DNA of 43,617 nucleotides from the NCBI GenBank assembly GCA_016787135.1, contig JAEUVK010000053.1, positions 1 to 43,617 on the forward strand, given 5' to 3'. The notes beneath the pieces were generated by a model. It ran no database searches, was not told the origin of the DNA, and saw only the letters and a list, made by a program, of their open reading frames with translations. Origin of the DNA: Chitinophagaceae bacterium (GTDB lineage Bacteria > Bacteroidota > Bacteroidia > Chitinophagales > Chitinophagaceae). Shown one piece after another: positions 1-7,722 of the stretch (positions are counted from its first letter, which is position 1; every line of letters begins with the position of its first letter). The position numbers and the translations under genes were made by a program.

Positions 1-63
1 AATGAATGACATCTCCTCGTTCGGGTCTTTCTGCCTGCGGTTAAAAAAATCCAGAAATGCCAT
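1..63 (-). CDS. N-terminal fragment of an unidentified protein (runs off the window)
   Basis: An ATG at 61-63 (minus strand) opens a frame with no stop up to the window edge. It encodes about 21 residues beginning MAFLDFFNRRQKDP. It follows gldE by 91 bases on the same strand, so it may be the last visible gene of the murA-gldE run. The fragment is too short to assign to a family. Its reality rests only on the open frame, strand and position. Confidence 0.4.
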   Translation of the reverse strand, partial: MAFLDFFNRRQKDPNEEMSFI

Positions 64-154
64 TAGTTTTTAAAAAGTGACGCAAAGATAAGTGGTGAAT
101 GGTTAGTTTATCCGGCTTGTGGCTGATAATGGCCACCGGACCGGTCATGTTATC

Positions 155-1426
155 CTATTTCAGCTTCAGTTTTTTCATTTTGATCATTTCGATACGGGTA
201 TCGCTGACACTGATAATGTCAAATTCGTAATCGTCTATGATGATGCGTTCTTTCTGCCGGGGTATGGTTTCATGAAAGTTGATAATATAGCCTGATAAGG
301 TTTCAGACTCATTTTCCGGGAACTTGAATCCATATTTTCCTTCGAGATAATCCAGCTCCAGACGGCCGGAAAAAATATACTCATTTTCTGAGATCTGTTT
401 TTCCACAAACTCTTCGGTATCATATTCATCCTGGATCTCGCCAAATAATTCTTCCAGGACATCTTCCATCGTGATGATGCCTGCCGTACCGCCAAATTCA
501 TCTACTACCCAGGCGATGCTTTTTCTTTCGCGACTGAACTTACTGATCAGGTCTGCTGCACTCATGCTCTCCGGTACCGCCGGTATGGGCAATAGGATAG
601 AATGAAGCCCGGGCGGTTTTTTAAAAAGGTCAAGTTGGTGAACATAGCCGATAATATGGTCAATGTTATTTTCAAATACGATCAGCTTGCTCAGTTTGGT
701 TTCTACGAATTTGCTTTTTACCTGTTCAATAGAAGAATTACTGTTTATACCGATGATCTCTTTCCTGGGTACCAAACACTGACGGATCTTTACTTTTGGC
801 AATTCCTGCGCATTTTCCAGTAGTTGTGTATTCCGTTCCTGTCTTTCTTCATCTGTATTATGCTGAAACAGGTTTTTCAGGTCGCTGCGGGTAAAAGGCT
901 CTTTTTGTTTATCCACTCTTACGTTAAAAACATATTTTAGCAGCCATTCTGCCAGTCTGATAAGCCCATCAGCTATAGGTGTAAACATGGTGTAAAAAGC
1001 ATCGGTCACATAGGCAAGGCCACTGAGTAATGTTATGCTTCTTGCACGAAATATAGCGCGGGGAATAAATTCTGCAAAGATCAGAACAACAAACATGGCC
1101 AGCACTATCTCGGTAATGATATGTACGACACCTGGTACCCGCCAGGATAGTTTCTGGCCCAGATAGAACCATGCAGGTTTCATGATATTATCTACCTGCA
1201 GGCTGAAAAAAACGAGGAAAATGGTAAAGCCGACCAGCGTCATACCCAGGAAACTGGCTGGGGAATCAACAAACCTGGCCAGTAATTGCCCGCTTGTACC
1301 GCCCTGCTTTTTCCTTAGTTCAATACTCAGGCGGTTAGCGCTGTAAAATGCCATTTCTATACCGGCAAAAAACCCCATAAGCATCAGGGTAAGCACAAAC
1401 CAAATTATGGTTTTCCATTCCATCAT
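155..1426 (-). CDS. gldE: GldE-like CNNM/CBS-domain membrane protein, gliding motility-associated
   Basis: A 423-residue membrane protein of the CorC/HlyC (CNNM) superfamily. Three or four hydrophobic segments lie in roughly residues 1-170, with the family-like FFAGIEMAFYSANR near residue 20. A CBS pair follows at about 205-325, including VVDEFGGTAGIITMEDVLEELFG, and a CorC_HlyC accessory domain lies at about 340-420. In Bacteroidota this architecture is called GldE, which is needed for gliding and linked to the GldD lipoprotein and T9SS. A role in ion transport is known for relatives but not shown here. The first two codons are both ATG and either could start. It lies 71 bases after gmk on the same strand. 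A generic hemolysin-family name would also fit, but the gldC gene elsewhere in the window supports GldE. Confidence 0.82.
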   Translation of the reverse strand: MMEWKTIIWFVLTLMLMGFFAGIEMAFYSANRLSIELRKKQGGTSGQLLARFVDSPASFLGMTLVGFTIFLVFFSLQVDNIMKPAWFYLGQKLSWRVPGVVHIITEIVLAMFVVLIFAEFIPRAIFRARSITLLSGLAYVTDAFYTMFTPIADGLIRLAEWLLKYVFNVRVDKQKEPFTRSDLKNLFQHNTDEERQERNTQLLENAQELPKVKIRQCLVPRKEIIGINSNSSIEQVKSKFVETKLSKLIVFENNIDHIIGYVHQLDLFKKPPGLHSILLPIPAVPESMSAADLISKFSRERKSIAWVVDEFGGTAGIITMEDVLEELFGEIQDEYDTEEFVEKQISENEYIFSGRLELDYLEGKYGFKFPENESETLSGYIINFHETIPRQKERIIIDDYEFDIISVSDTRIEMIKMKKLKLK

Positions 1427-1497
1427 GGAGTAAAGATAGAAAAAACGGCTATTAGCTGTTAGTTATAAACTAATGGTAAATAAGCCCTGTTGTTTTG

Positions 1498-2070
1498 CTA
1501 CCGGGCAAGAAATTCCCTTACAATCTTTTCTGCCTCAACACAGGCTTTTTCAAAATCATCATTTATAACAGAACAATGAAATTGATCCTTAAAAGATATC
1601 TCATACGAAGCTTTATTTACCCTTGCCTGCAGGGATTCGGCAGTTTCTGTACCTCTTGATTCCAGTCGTCTCTTTAATTCGGCGATAGAAGGGGGCTCAA
1701 TAAAAATGGTAAGCAGCGATTCGGGATATTGCTGTTTGACATGAATAGCGCCTTTTACATCAATATCAAGTAAAGGTACCTGGTGATTGTTCCAGATTCG
1801 CTGCAGTTCGCTTTTCAATGTTCCGTAGTACTTTCCTTCATATACCATTTCCCATTCAGCAAACTCTTTTTGGTGTATCTTTTCTTTGAACTCTTCTTCC
1901 GAAATAAAATAATAATCCACACCAGGGGTCTCATAACCCCTTGGCTGGCGGGTAGCGGCCGAGACGGAGAAACATAGCTGCGGAAATGTTTTTAATAGAT
2001 ACCTGGTAATGGATGTTTTGCCTGCGCCGGAAGGGGCTGTAATGACGATAAGTTTATTAAAGAAAGCCAT
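1498..2070 (-). CDS. gmk: Guanylate kinase
   Basis: A 190-residue guanylate kinase that phosphorylates GMP to GDP with ATP in the cytoplasm. The P-loop APSGAGKTS lies near residue 12. The GMP-binding region follows with SVSAATRQPRGYE and GVDYYFISEEEF, and LLDIDVKGA and a lid-like RLESRGTE come later. The length is typical of the family. I chose the ATG at 2070 because it gives MAFFNKLIVITAPSG, the normal family N-terminus. The frame stays open 69 bases further upstream, but that extension would run into the methyltransferase gene and looks non-coding. It lies 49 bases after the methyltransferase and 71 before gldE, probably in the murA transcription unit. Confidence 0.95.
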   Translation of the reverse strand: MAFFNKLIVITAPSGAGKTSITRYLLKTFPQLCFSVSAATRQPRGYETPGVDYYFISEEEFKEKIHQKEFAEWEMVYEGKYYGTLKSELQRIWNNHQVPLLDIDVKGAIHVKQQYPESLLTIFIEPPSIAELKRRLESRGTETAESLQARVNKASYEISFKDQFHCSVINDDFEKACVEAEKIVREFLAR

Positions 2071-2119
2071 GTGCAAAGAAAAGGAAAATGTACAGAAGTG
2101 TATGTATGAAAGGACGGTT

Positions 2120-2791
2120 TCAGTTTTCTTTTGAGGCAATAAAACACCATGATTCTACAGGGTATTGCTTGCCTTTCAGCATGGCTTCTGGTTCTTTGAT
2201 AGTTCTTGTTTCTCTTATTTTCAAACAGTGGCTTTGTAAAATATCAATCCACTCGCTTTGCTCGTACTTGATAAAGCCATAATTGGCAAATGGCATTTGC
2301 TGAATACTCTCTTTGGAACGGATAATACTGTAAAATTTTCCTCCGGGTTTCAATACCCGCCATATTTCTTCCAGGTGCCGGGCCGGGGAGTCCCAGAAAT
2401 AAACTACGTTGATGCAAAAAACCTTATCAAAGCTATTGTCTGCAAAAGGAAGGTGATCGCTGTTACCATAATGCAATTGTAATTTCCCGGATGCCAGTTG
2501 GTCAGCATTATTCTTTATTGCCTCTTCTACCATTTTTTCGGAGAAATCAAGACCGGCTAATTCAAGGCCGCCGGCCCTTGCAAAGATCTTATCAAAGAAT
2601 TTACCATTCCCAAAACCGATCTCTAAAATGGCTTCATTATTGGCTGGTTGCATGATGTTCAGGGTAGCATCATATAAGTATGCATTGGCTGCATTCATTT
2701 TCTTGCCGACTTTTTTGCCAAACCAGCCGCCGGGCCTTCGTAAATGGCGGGCTAATCTTTTAAAGAAGAGATGTTGTAAAAAAGTTCGCAT
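2120..2791 (-). CDS. Class I SAM-dependent methyltransferase (UbiE/Methyltransf_11 type)
   Basis: A 223-residue soluble protein with a Rossmann-fold methyltransferase core. Motif I is ILEIGFGNGKF at about 56-66. An acidic residue for the SAM ribose sits in LAGLDFSEKM. LPFADNSFDKVFC and then RVLKPGGKF match the Methyltransf_11 pattern. The first 30 residues are strongly basic. The substrate cannot be told from sequence. It starts 26 bases after the murA stop and is probably co-transcribed with murA and gmk. Nothing suggests that it acts on cell-wall precursors beyond that position. Confidence 0.85.
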   Translation of the reverse strand: MRTFLQHLFFKRLARHLRRPGGWFGKKVGKKMNAANAYLYDATLNIMQPANNEAILEIGFGNGKFFDKIFARAGGLELAGLDFSEKMVEEAIKNNADQLASGKLQLHYGNSDHLPFADNSFDKVFCINVVYFWDSPARHLEEIWRVLKPGGKFYSIIRSKESIQQMPFANYGFIKYEQSEWIDILQSHCLKIRETRTIKEPEAMLKGKQYPVESWCFIASKEN

Positions 2792-2817
2792 AAATAGATA
2801 TTCAGATGGATCGAATT

Positions 2818-4128
2818 TTAACCTTCGATCCTTTTTATATCTGCGCCCAGTTTCTTCAGCCTTCCGTCGATATCCTGGTAGCCACGGTCTATCTGTTCGA
2901 TATTCTGTATAACGCTTTTGCCTTCTGCACTAAGGGCTGCGATCAGCAGCGCTACACCGGCACGAATATCCGGGCTGCTCATTGTAATGCCACGAAGAGC
3001 CTGCTCCCGCTCCAGGCCGATGACAACGGCCCGGTGCGGATCACAAAGAACAATTCTTGCACCCATGTCAATTAGTTTATCAACAAAGAATAGCCGGCTT
3101 TCAAACATCTTTTGATGAACCAGTACAGAGCCTTTTGCTTGTGTAGCTGTTACAAGAACGATGCTCAATAAGTCGGGTGTAAATCCTGGCCAGGGATGAT
3201 CGTAAATGGTCAGGATAGAGCCATCTAAAAAGGTTTGTATCTCATAGCTCTCTTGTGAAGGGATATGAATATCATCTCCGGAAAAACTCATCTGTATCCC
3301 TAACTGCTGAAACTTTTCAGGTATGATACCCAGGTGTTCGACACCTGCTCCTTTAATGGTAATATCGCTTTGTGTCATTGCAGCAAGGCCGATGAATGAG
3401 CCAACTTCGATCATATCAGGCAGCATGCGGTGTTCTGTTCCGGTAAGGTAGCTAACCCCTTCTATGGTCAGCATATTGCTGCTGATCCCGCCGATCTTTG
3501 CTCCCATACGAGTCAGCATTCTACATAGCTGCTGTATATAAGGTTCACAGGCGGCGTTGTAAATAGTAGTGGCTCCTTTTGCCATTACAGCTGCCATTAT
3601 GATATTGGCAGTGCCTGTAACTGAAGGTTCGTCCAATAGCAGGTTCGTCCCTTTGAGGTTAGGCGCTTCCAGGTGAAAGAAACCATCCTCAGAGTTGTAA
3701 TTGAATGAGGCGCCAAGTTTTTCAAAACCGATGATATGGGTATCCAACCTTCTTCTCCCGATCTTATCGCCACCTGGTTTTGGGATAAATGCTTTTCTGA
3801 ATCTTGAAAGCATTGGTCCGGCCAGCATGACCGATCCCCGAAGCCGACCACTTTTCTTTTTGAATGCTTCACTGTGCAGGTAATCAATATTTACGTCATC
3901 GGCATGGAAGATGCAGGTGTCACGTTGTGGTCTTTCGATCTTTACGTTCATATCTCCCAGTAACTCTATCAATAGGTTCACGTCCAGTATATCAGGTATA
4001 TTGGTGATCGTGATCTTCTCAGGCGTAAGCAATACGGCGCTGATGATCTGCAGGGCTTCATTCTTGGCGCCTTGCGGAATTATTTCACCCTGTAGTTTTT
4101 TGCCACCACGTACTTCAAAGGAATGCAT
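2818..4128 (-). CDS. murA: UDP-N-acetylglucosamine 1-carboxyvinyltransferase (Cys-to-Asp form)
   Basis: A 436-residue MurA, the cytoplasmic enzyme that adds the enolpyruvyl group of PEP to UDP-GlcNAc in the first committed step of peptidoglycan synthesis. The family sequence GAKNEAL carries the conserved Lys22. The catalytic loop reads PKPGGDKIGRRRLDTH, so residue 121, which aligns with E. coli Cys115, is Asp (GAT at 3766-3768). Such Cys-to-Asp enzymes are active in other bacteria but are not alkylated by fosfomycin. The inverted-repeat loop EPSVTGTANI and the C-terminal domain with SPDIRAG and DRGYQDID are present. The length is normal. It is separated from DUF4290 by an intrinsic terminator, so it probably has its own promoter and leads the unit murA, methyltransferase, gmk, gldE. 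Confidence 0.96.
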   Translation of the reverse strand: MHSFEVRGGKKLQGEIIPQGAKNEALQIISAVLLTPEKITITNIPDILDVNLLIELLGDMNVKIERPQRDTCIFHADDVNIDYLHSEAFKKKSGRLRGSVMLAGPMLSRFRKAFIPKPGGDKIGRRRLDTHIIGFEKLGASFNYNSEDGFFHLEAPNLKGTNLLLDEPSVTGTANIIMAAVMAKGATTIYNAACEPYIQQLCRMLTRMGAKIGGISSNMLTIEGVSYLTGTEHRMLPDMIEVGSFIGLAAMTQSDITIKGAGVEHLGIIPEKFQQLGIQMSFSGDDIHIPSQESYEIQTFLDGSILTIYDHPWPGFTPDLLSIVLVTATQAKGSVLVHQKMFESRLFFVDKLIDMGARIVLCDPHRAVVIGLEREQALRGITMSSPDIRAGVALLIAALSAEGKSVIQNIEQIDRGYQDIDGRLKKLGADIKRIEG

Positions 4129-4181
4129 AATATGGTTAATTGGGAATTGAGGTAATTAAGTATCTAAGGGCCAGATGCAAT

Positions 4182-4189
4182 GCAAAGTA
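4182..4189 (-). promoter_or_regulatory. Possible -7 promoter element for murA
   Basis: The minus strand reads TACTTTGC, a near match to TAnnTTTG with a one-base shorter gap, 53 bases upstream of the murA start. A terminator lies just upstream, so a promoter is expected between it and murA. The match is imperfect and the call tentative. Confidence 0.35.
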
Positions 4190-4219
4190 AATACAAAAGG
4201 GACTCGTTATACTAATAAA

Positions 4220-4256
4220 AAATGGTTGATTGAATTCAATGCTCAATCAACCATTT
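4220..4256 (-). terminator. Intrinsic terminator after DUF4290
   Basis: A perfect 14-base-pair inverted repeat (arms 4220-4233 and 4243-4256, nine-base loop) starts 21 bases past the DUF4290 stop. On the minus strand the stem is followed by a run of T residues broken only by ATTAG. This is a standard rho-independent terminator that separates DUF4290 from murA. Confidence 0.8.
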
Positions 4257-4276
4257 AACTTATTAAGGCAATTAAC

Positions 4277-4960
4277 CTAGAATCTTTTCTTCTTAAAGCC
4301 ACCACCTCCCCTGTTATCATTACGTCTTCCGCCGCCGCCGTTGCCGCGATGCTGAAATTTCTGGCGCTGTTTGCCATAGCCGCCGCCACCGCCCCTGTCA
4401 CGATCACGGCTATCCTGCTGGCGGAAAGCTTTTACATAAGGTGTATTGGTAAAGGTCAGCTGACCATCTGTAATACCGGTCAACTCACTTTGAATAGCAT
4501 CGTCATGCACCATTTCTTTGTGCCAGTTGTTATAAGCCAGTTTCATATAATAGGCTATGGCATTGGCAAAGCCAAGGCGTTTATCAGGATCTTCTTCTTT
4601 CAGGGCTTTATTGATCACTACTTCCAGGTTCTTGCCAAGATGAGAATATCTTGGGTGGCGCTTAGGGTAAGGCAAAGGCTCCGGCCTTTCACTTAGTGAT
4701 TCGCGGGTGGGAATTGGATATGGAGACCTTACTTCCAATTTAAAATCGGAAATAAGAAACAAGTGGTCCCACAGCTTATGGCGGAAATCCTCTACATTTT
4801 TCAAATGAGGGTTTAGAAACCCCATGAGTTCAATCACAGCATAGGCATTCCTCTGACGCCGTTCCGGATCTTCGATCGTTAGCAGGTGTTCGATCATTTT
4901 TTGAACATGACGGCCGTATTCACGCATAGCCAGATCGTTCCGGGTGGTATTATATTCCAT
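4277..4960 (-). CDS. DUF4290 family protein with an RGG-type basic tail
   Basis: A 227-residue protein matching my memory of the Bacteroidota family DUF4290, which is often found next to murA. Residues 1-165 are soluble and mostly helical, with features such as AMREYGRHVQKMIEHLL and LGFANAIAYYMKLAYNNWH. Residues from about 180 to the end are low-complexity, made of Arg, Gly, Asn, Gln and Lys with GGGGGYG and several RGG or RGNGGGG blocks, and the protein ends in FKKKRF. No function is established. The tail resembles RNA-binding RGG regions, so a nucleic-acid role is a guess. It has its own TACATTTG promoter and its own terminator, so it looks monocistronic. Confidence 0.8.
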   Translation of the reverse strand: MEYNTTRNDLAMREYGRHVQKMIEHLLTIEDPERRQRNAYAVIELMGFLNPHLKNVEDFRHKLWDHLFLISDFKLEVRSPYPIPTRESLSERPEPLPYPKRHPRYSHLGKNLEVVINKALKEEDPDKRLGFANAIAYYMKLAYNNWHKEMVHDDAIQSELTGITDGQLTFTNTPYVKAFRQQDSRDRDRGGGGGYGKQRQKFQHRGNGGGGRRNDNRGGGGFKKKRF

Positions 4961-4981
4961 GAAAACTTTTTAGTGCAGAAG

Positions 4982-4989
4982 CAAATGTA
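4982..4989 (-). promoter_or_regulatory. Bacteroidota -7 promoter element for DUF4290
   Basis: The minus strand reads TACATTTG, an exact match to TAnnTTTG, 21 bases upstream of the DUF4290 start codon. The terminator of the upstream gene ends just before it, which fits a new transcription start here. Confidence 0.6.
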
Positions 4990-5018
4990 GAGAAAAGTTT
5001 AGGTATATAAGCATAAAG

Positions 5019-5045
5019 AAAGGGGCCCCGAACCAAGGCCCCTTT
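5019..5045 (-). terminator. Intrinsic terminator after the T9SS cargo gene
   Basis: A nine-base-pair GC-rich stem (arms 5019-5027 and 5037-5045, nine-base loop) lies about 30 bases beyond the stop of the minus-strand T9SS gene. On the minus strand it is followed by TTTCTTTATG. The other strand also has flanking T residues, but no plus-strand gene ends here. Confidence 0.75.
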
Positions 5046-5076
5046 TACAAGCCACCATCCTCTTCCACCTAAGAGG

Positions 5077-6279
5077 TCATTTAATTAAAAGTTGATTGAC
5101 GCAGGTCTTCTGGCTCTTCATGTCTGTCAGCTTCACCCAATAAGCGCCTTTTTCAAGGGTTGCCACCCTTATATATGATGCTCCTGTCACAACAATGTCT
5201 TTTCTCACCATCATCTGGCCCTGCGAATTATAGATCTGGATATTGTAATGTCCGGTATTACTATTATCAAATTTGATACCAACAATATCGCTTGAGGGGT
5301 TGGGATATATACTAAATCCAGGGAAATCGGAGTTTTCCAGTTCTATCTGCTTAATATTACTATACCGGCTGAAACCACCCTGGTATACCTGTTTTATGCG
5401 GAAGAAATATGTGCTGGTTTCACCATTTACAGTATTGTATGTCAGCCTGTACGTATCATTGCCCACCCCATTTTTTGGCAACGAACCTATGCTTGTGAAT
5501 ATAAAGCCATCCCTGCTCACTTCACCTTCATAATGATAAAATGTATAAGGGTCATCATAACCAGTCCATTTCAACTCCACTTTATCTTTAGCCTGTTTAG
5601 AAACACTGAATTGCCGGATATTTAATGGAAGCGCTACGGGAGGGCAAGTGCAGTATTCAAAATGAAAATTGACCATGGCAGAGCTTAGCACAAAGGCCAG
5701 AGAACTACCTCCCGTGACCACACCCACAGCGTCGGCATCAATATTATAATTATACGTAACACTATCATTGACGCCATAAAACTGGGCAATGGTCGCCGAA
5801 TCACTGATATTGGAACAAAGCACCCTAGTCAGGACGGTATCCGATCCATTTGAATAGAAGTCAGGTCCTGAGCCAAACATACCGTTGTTGGCTGCCAGGG
5901 GAAAGGGGCCAAAACTCAGGTTAGCACTGCTGGTCAGAAACGTGGATATGCCCGGACCTGTGATAGTGTCCTTTCTGTTGTACGTATAACTGCCGGTTTG
6001 AGCAGCAAAGGAAAAGTTTTCCAGGGCTACAGTATCAATGATACCCCTGATGGTAACACATAGTCTGACACAGGTGACCATGCCGGTAGAAGGGTCAAAC
6101 TTCGGGAACTTGACCTGCGTGGACACGATACCCGATCCGAACATGATCGTAGTATCAAAGGCTGTTTGCCCGCTAGGCTGCCCTCCGGAACATTGTGCAT
6201 TACTACTCAGGTGGTTGAAAAAAATCAGGAAGAGAATGAGGATTGTAACACTATAAATACGGGAGTACACATGCTTCAT
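5077..6279 (-). CDS. T9SS type A sorting-domain cargo protein, choice-of-anchor E-like
   Basis: A 400-residue exported protein. The N-terminus is a signal peptide: a basic start, a hydrophobic core VTILILFLIFF, and cleavage near NAQ at about residue 29. Residues 40-215 look like an all-beta domain with DTTIMFGSGIV, FPKFDPSTGMVTCV and DTITGPG, which I associate with the choice-of-anchor E family. A fibronectin-like segment with LKWTGYDD follows at about 230-320. The last 75 residues form a type A sorting domain (FSIYPNPSSD, then YNIQIYNSQGQ, then KGAYWVKLTD), the signal for outer-membrane export by T9SS and surface anchoring or release. The gene is flanked by a terminator and a near-consensus promoter, so it is probably monocistronic. 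Its surface function is unknown. Confidence 0.85.
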   Translation of the reverse strand: MKHVYSRIYSVTILILFLIFFNHLSSNAQCSGGQPSGQTAFDTTIMFGSGIVSTQVKFPKFDPSTGMVTCVRLCVTIRGIIDTVALENFSFAAQTGSYTYNRKDTITGPGISTFLTSSANLSFGPFPLAANNGMFGSGPDFYSNGSDTVLTRVLCSNISDSATIAQFYGVNDSVTYNYNIDADAVGVVTGGSSLAFVLSSAMVNFHFEYCTCPPVALPLNIRQFSVSKQAKDKVELKWTGYDDPYTFYHYEGEVSRDGFIFTSIGSLPKNGVGNDTYRLTYNTVNGETSTYFFRIKQVYQGGFSRYSNIKQIELENSDFPGFSIYPNPSSDIVGIKFDNSNTGHYNIQIYNSQGQMMVRKDIVVTGASYIRVATLEKGAYWVKLTDMKSQKTCVNQLLIK

Positions 6280-6320
6280 AGGTTACAGTTTTGGTAATAC
6301 ATAATAGGGATATACAATTA

Positions 6321-6328
6321 TAAAAGTA
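6321..6328 (-). promoter_or_regulatory. Near-consensus -7 element for the T9SS cargo gene
   Basis: The minus strand reads TACTTTTA (seven of eight TAnnTTTG positions), 41 bases upstream of the start. A TTG lies 20 bases further upstream, as expected for the -33 element. The 282-base gap between the divergent genes (6280-6561) otherwise holds only the palindrome and promoter listed separately. Confidence 0.4.
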
Positions 6329-6493
6329 GGCCTGCCTGGGTTGGCAGACAATTGTACTAATGCCCGTTTTCCTGCACAGTATAATGTGAATTACTAACAG
6401 GATTTATTCTTAGAGAAGCTGCTCATCGCTGAGAGGAACTGATCATAGTAATACAGGCCTGAAAATTTGGTTTTTACGGTAATTGTTATAAGA

Positions 6494-6511
6494 TTTTTAC
6501 TATAGTAAAAA
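6494..6511. promoter_or_regulatory. Perfect 18-bp palindrome, candidate operator
   Basis: TTTTTACTATAGTAAAAA is its own reverse complement over all 18 bases. It lies 32 bases upstream of the TACATTTG element of the glycosyltransferase gene, about -45 to -62 from the predicted start of transcription. This suits an activator or repressor dimer. No U-tract or coding end is nearby, so a terminator is unlikely. Confidence 0.45.
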
Positions 6512-6543
6512 ACATAATATCCCGAAATCATGTATCCGGCAAT

Positions 6544-6551
6544 TACATTTG
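6544..6551 (+). promoter_or_regulatory. Bacteroidota -7 element for the glycosyltransferase gene
   Basis: TACATTTG matches TAnnTTTG exactly and ends only 10 bases before the ATG at 6562. The expected transcript would have a 5' leader of only a few bases. Confidence 0.5.
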
Positions 6552-6561
6552 CATTCAATAA

Positions 6562-7686
6562 ATGAGAATTGCTGTTAATACCCGTTTTTTACTGAGTAAT
6601 TACCTGGAAGGGTATGGTTATTTTTTATTTGAAACACTACGGCGGATAACCCGATCACATCCGGAACATGATTTCATTTTCATTTTTGACCGTCCCTTTG
6701 ATAAAAAATTTGTTTTTGGGAAGAATGTTTTACCTGTAATAGCAGGACCTGCCGCCCGCCATCCGTTGCTATGGAAATATTGGTATGATGTAAAAGTGCC
6801 GGTCGTACTGCGGAAGTACAAGGCAGACATATTTGTTTCCTGCGACGGCTTTTGTTCTTTGACCACCAAAGTGCCGCAGTGCCTGCTTGTGCACGATCTT
6901 TCTTTTTTGCATTACCCGGAGTTCATGAAGAAGTCGCATCATCTTTTCTATAAGCATTACACTTCTAAATTTTTAGCAAAAGCAGCCAGTATAGCCACTG
7001 TATCAGAATTTTCAAGAAAAGATATTGCAAAACAATATAAAATTGACGATGGTAAAATAGATGTTGTGTTAAGTGCTGCTAAAGAACTATTTCAACCTGT
7101 AGCAGAAGAAGAAAAACAGAGGATTAAAGATAAATACACAGAAGGTAAAGATTATTTTATTTATGCCGGCGCCATCCATCCGCGCAAGAACCCGATGAAC
7201 CTGCTCAGGGCTTTTTCTATTTTTAAAAAGAAACAAAAGAGTAACTGGAAACTGGTATTGGCGGGCCGTCTTGCCTGGAAGTACAAACATTTTGTAGAAA
7301 GCCTGAAGACCTACAAATACAGGGATGATGTGGTTTTGACCGGTTATCTTGACGAAGAAGAGCTGGTAAGGGTCGTCGGATCAGCATACGCATTAATCTA
7401 TCCATCTTTCTGGGAAGGATTTGGTGTGCCTGTACTGGAAGCAATGAAATGCAATGTGCCGGTGATAACATCTGAAAGCTCCGCCATGCAGGAAATAGCA
7501 AAAGATGCAGCGCTTTATGCAAATCCTGCTGATCATAATGATATTGCAGAAAAGATGGTGCTGTTATACAAAGATGAAAGCCTGAAAAGTCAGTTGGTAC
7601 AAAGAGGTGTGATGGTAGGCCAGCAATACAGCTGGGACAGATCTGCCAAATTACTCTGGCAGGTGATCATCAAAGCCATAAAATGA
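6562..7686 (+). CDS. Glycosyltransferase family 4 (GT-B fold)
   Basis: A 374-residue cytoplasmic glycosyltransferase. The N-terminal acceptor domain (about 1-190) contains LVHDLSFLHYPEFM and ATVSEFSRKDI. The C-terminal nucleotide-sugar domain has YAGAIHPRKNPMNLLRAF near residue 200 and PSFWEGFGVPVLEAMKCN near 285. The latter holds the E-x7-E signature typical of retaining GT4 enzymes. Donor and acceptor sugars are unknown. The gene stands alone, with no other polysaccharide genes beside it, a TACATTTG promoter almost at the start codon and a palindrome upstream. The next gene, gldC, appears to have its own promoter. Confidence 0.88.
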   Translation: MRIAVNTRFLLSNYLEGYGYFLFETLRRITRSHPEHDFIFIFDRPFDKKFVFGKNVLPVIAGPAARHPLLWKYWYDVKVPVVLRKYKADIFVSCDGFCSLTTKVPQCLLVHDLSFLHYPEFMKKSHHLFYKHYTSKFLAKAASIATVSEFSRKDIAKQYKIDDGKIDVVLSAAKELFQPVAEEEKQRIKDKYTEGKDYFIYAGAIHPRKNPMNLLRAFSIFKKKQKSNWKLVLAGRLAWKYKHFVESLKTYKYRDDVVLTGYLDEEELVRVVGSAYALIYPSFWEGFGVPVLEAMKCNVPVITSESSAMQEIAKDAALYANPADHNDIAEKMVLLYKDESLKSQLVQRGVMVGQQYSWDRSAKLLWQVIIKAIK

Positions 7687-7692
7687 TTTAAC

Positions 7693-7700
7693 TACCTTTG
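7693..7700 (+). promoter_or_regulatory. Bacteroidota -7 element for gldC
   Basis: TACCTTTG is an exact TAnnTTTG match, starting seven bases after the stop codon of the glycosyltransferase and 22 bases before the preferred gldC start at 7723. Confidence 0.55.
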
Positions 7701-7722
7701 CCTCTTTTCAAAAATGATGTAT

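Noticed and set aside
2071..2139. Upstream extension of gmk to an ATG at 2139
   Set aside because: It would overlap the methyltransferase end by 20 bases and place 23 residues before the P-loop N-terminus that no guanylate kinase has.
2258..3115. Several plus-strand frames opposite the methyltransferase and murA
   Set aside because: They are antisense to two well-supported genes and have no family features.
4220..4256. 14-bp inverted repeat considered as an operator for murA
   Set aside because: Its position just past a stop codon and the following T-run on the minus strand make a terminator the simpler explanation.
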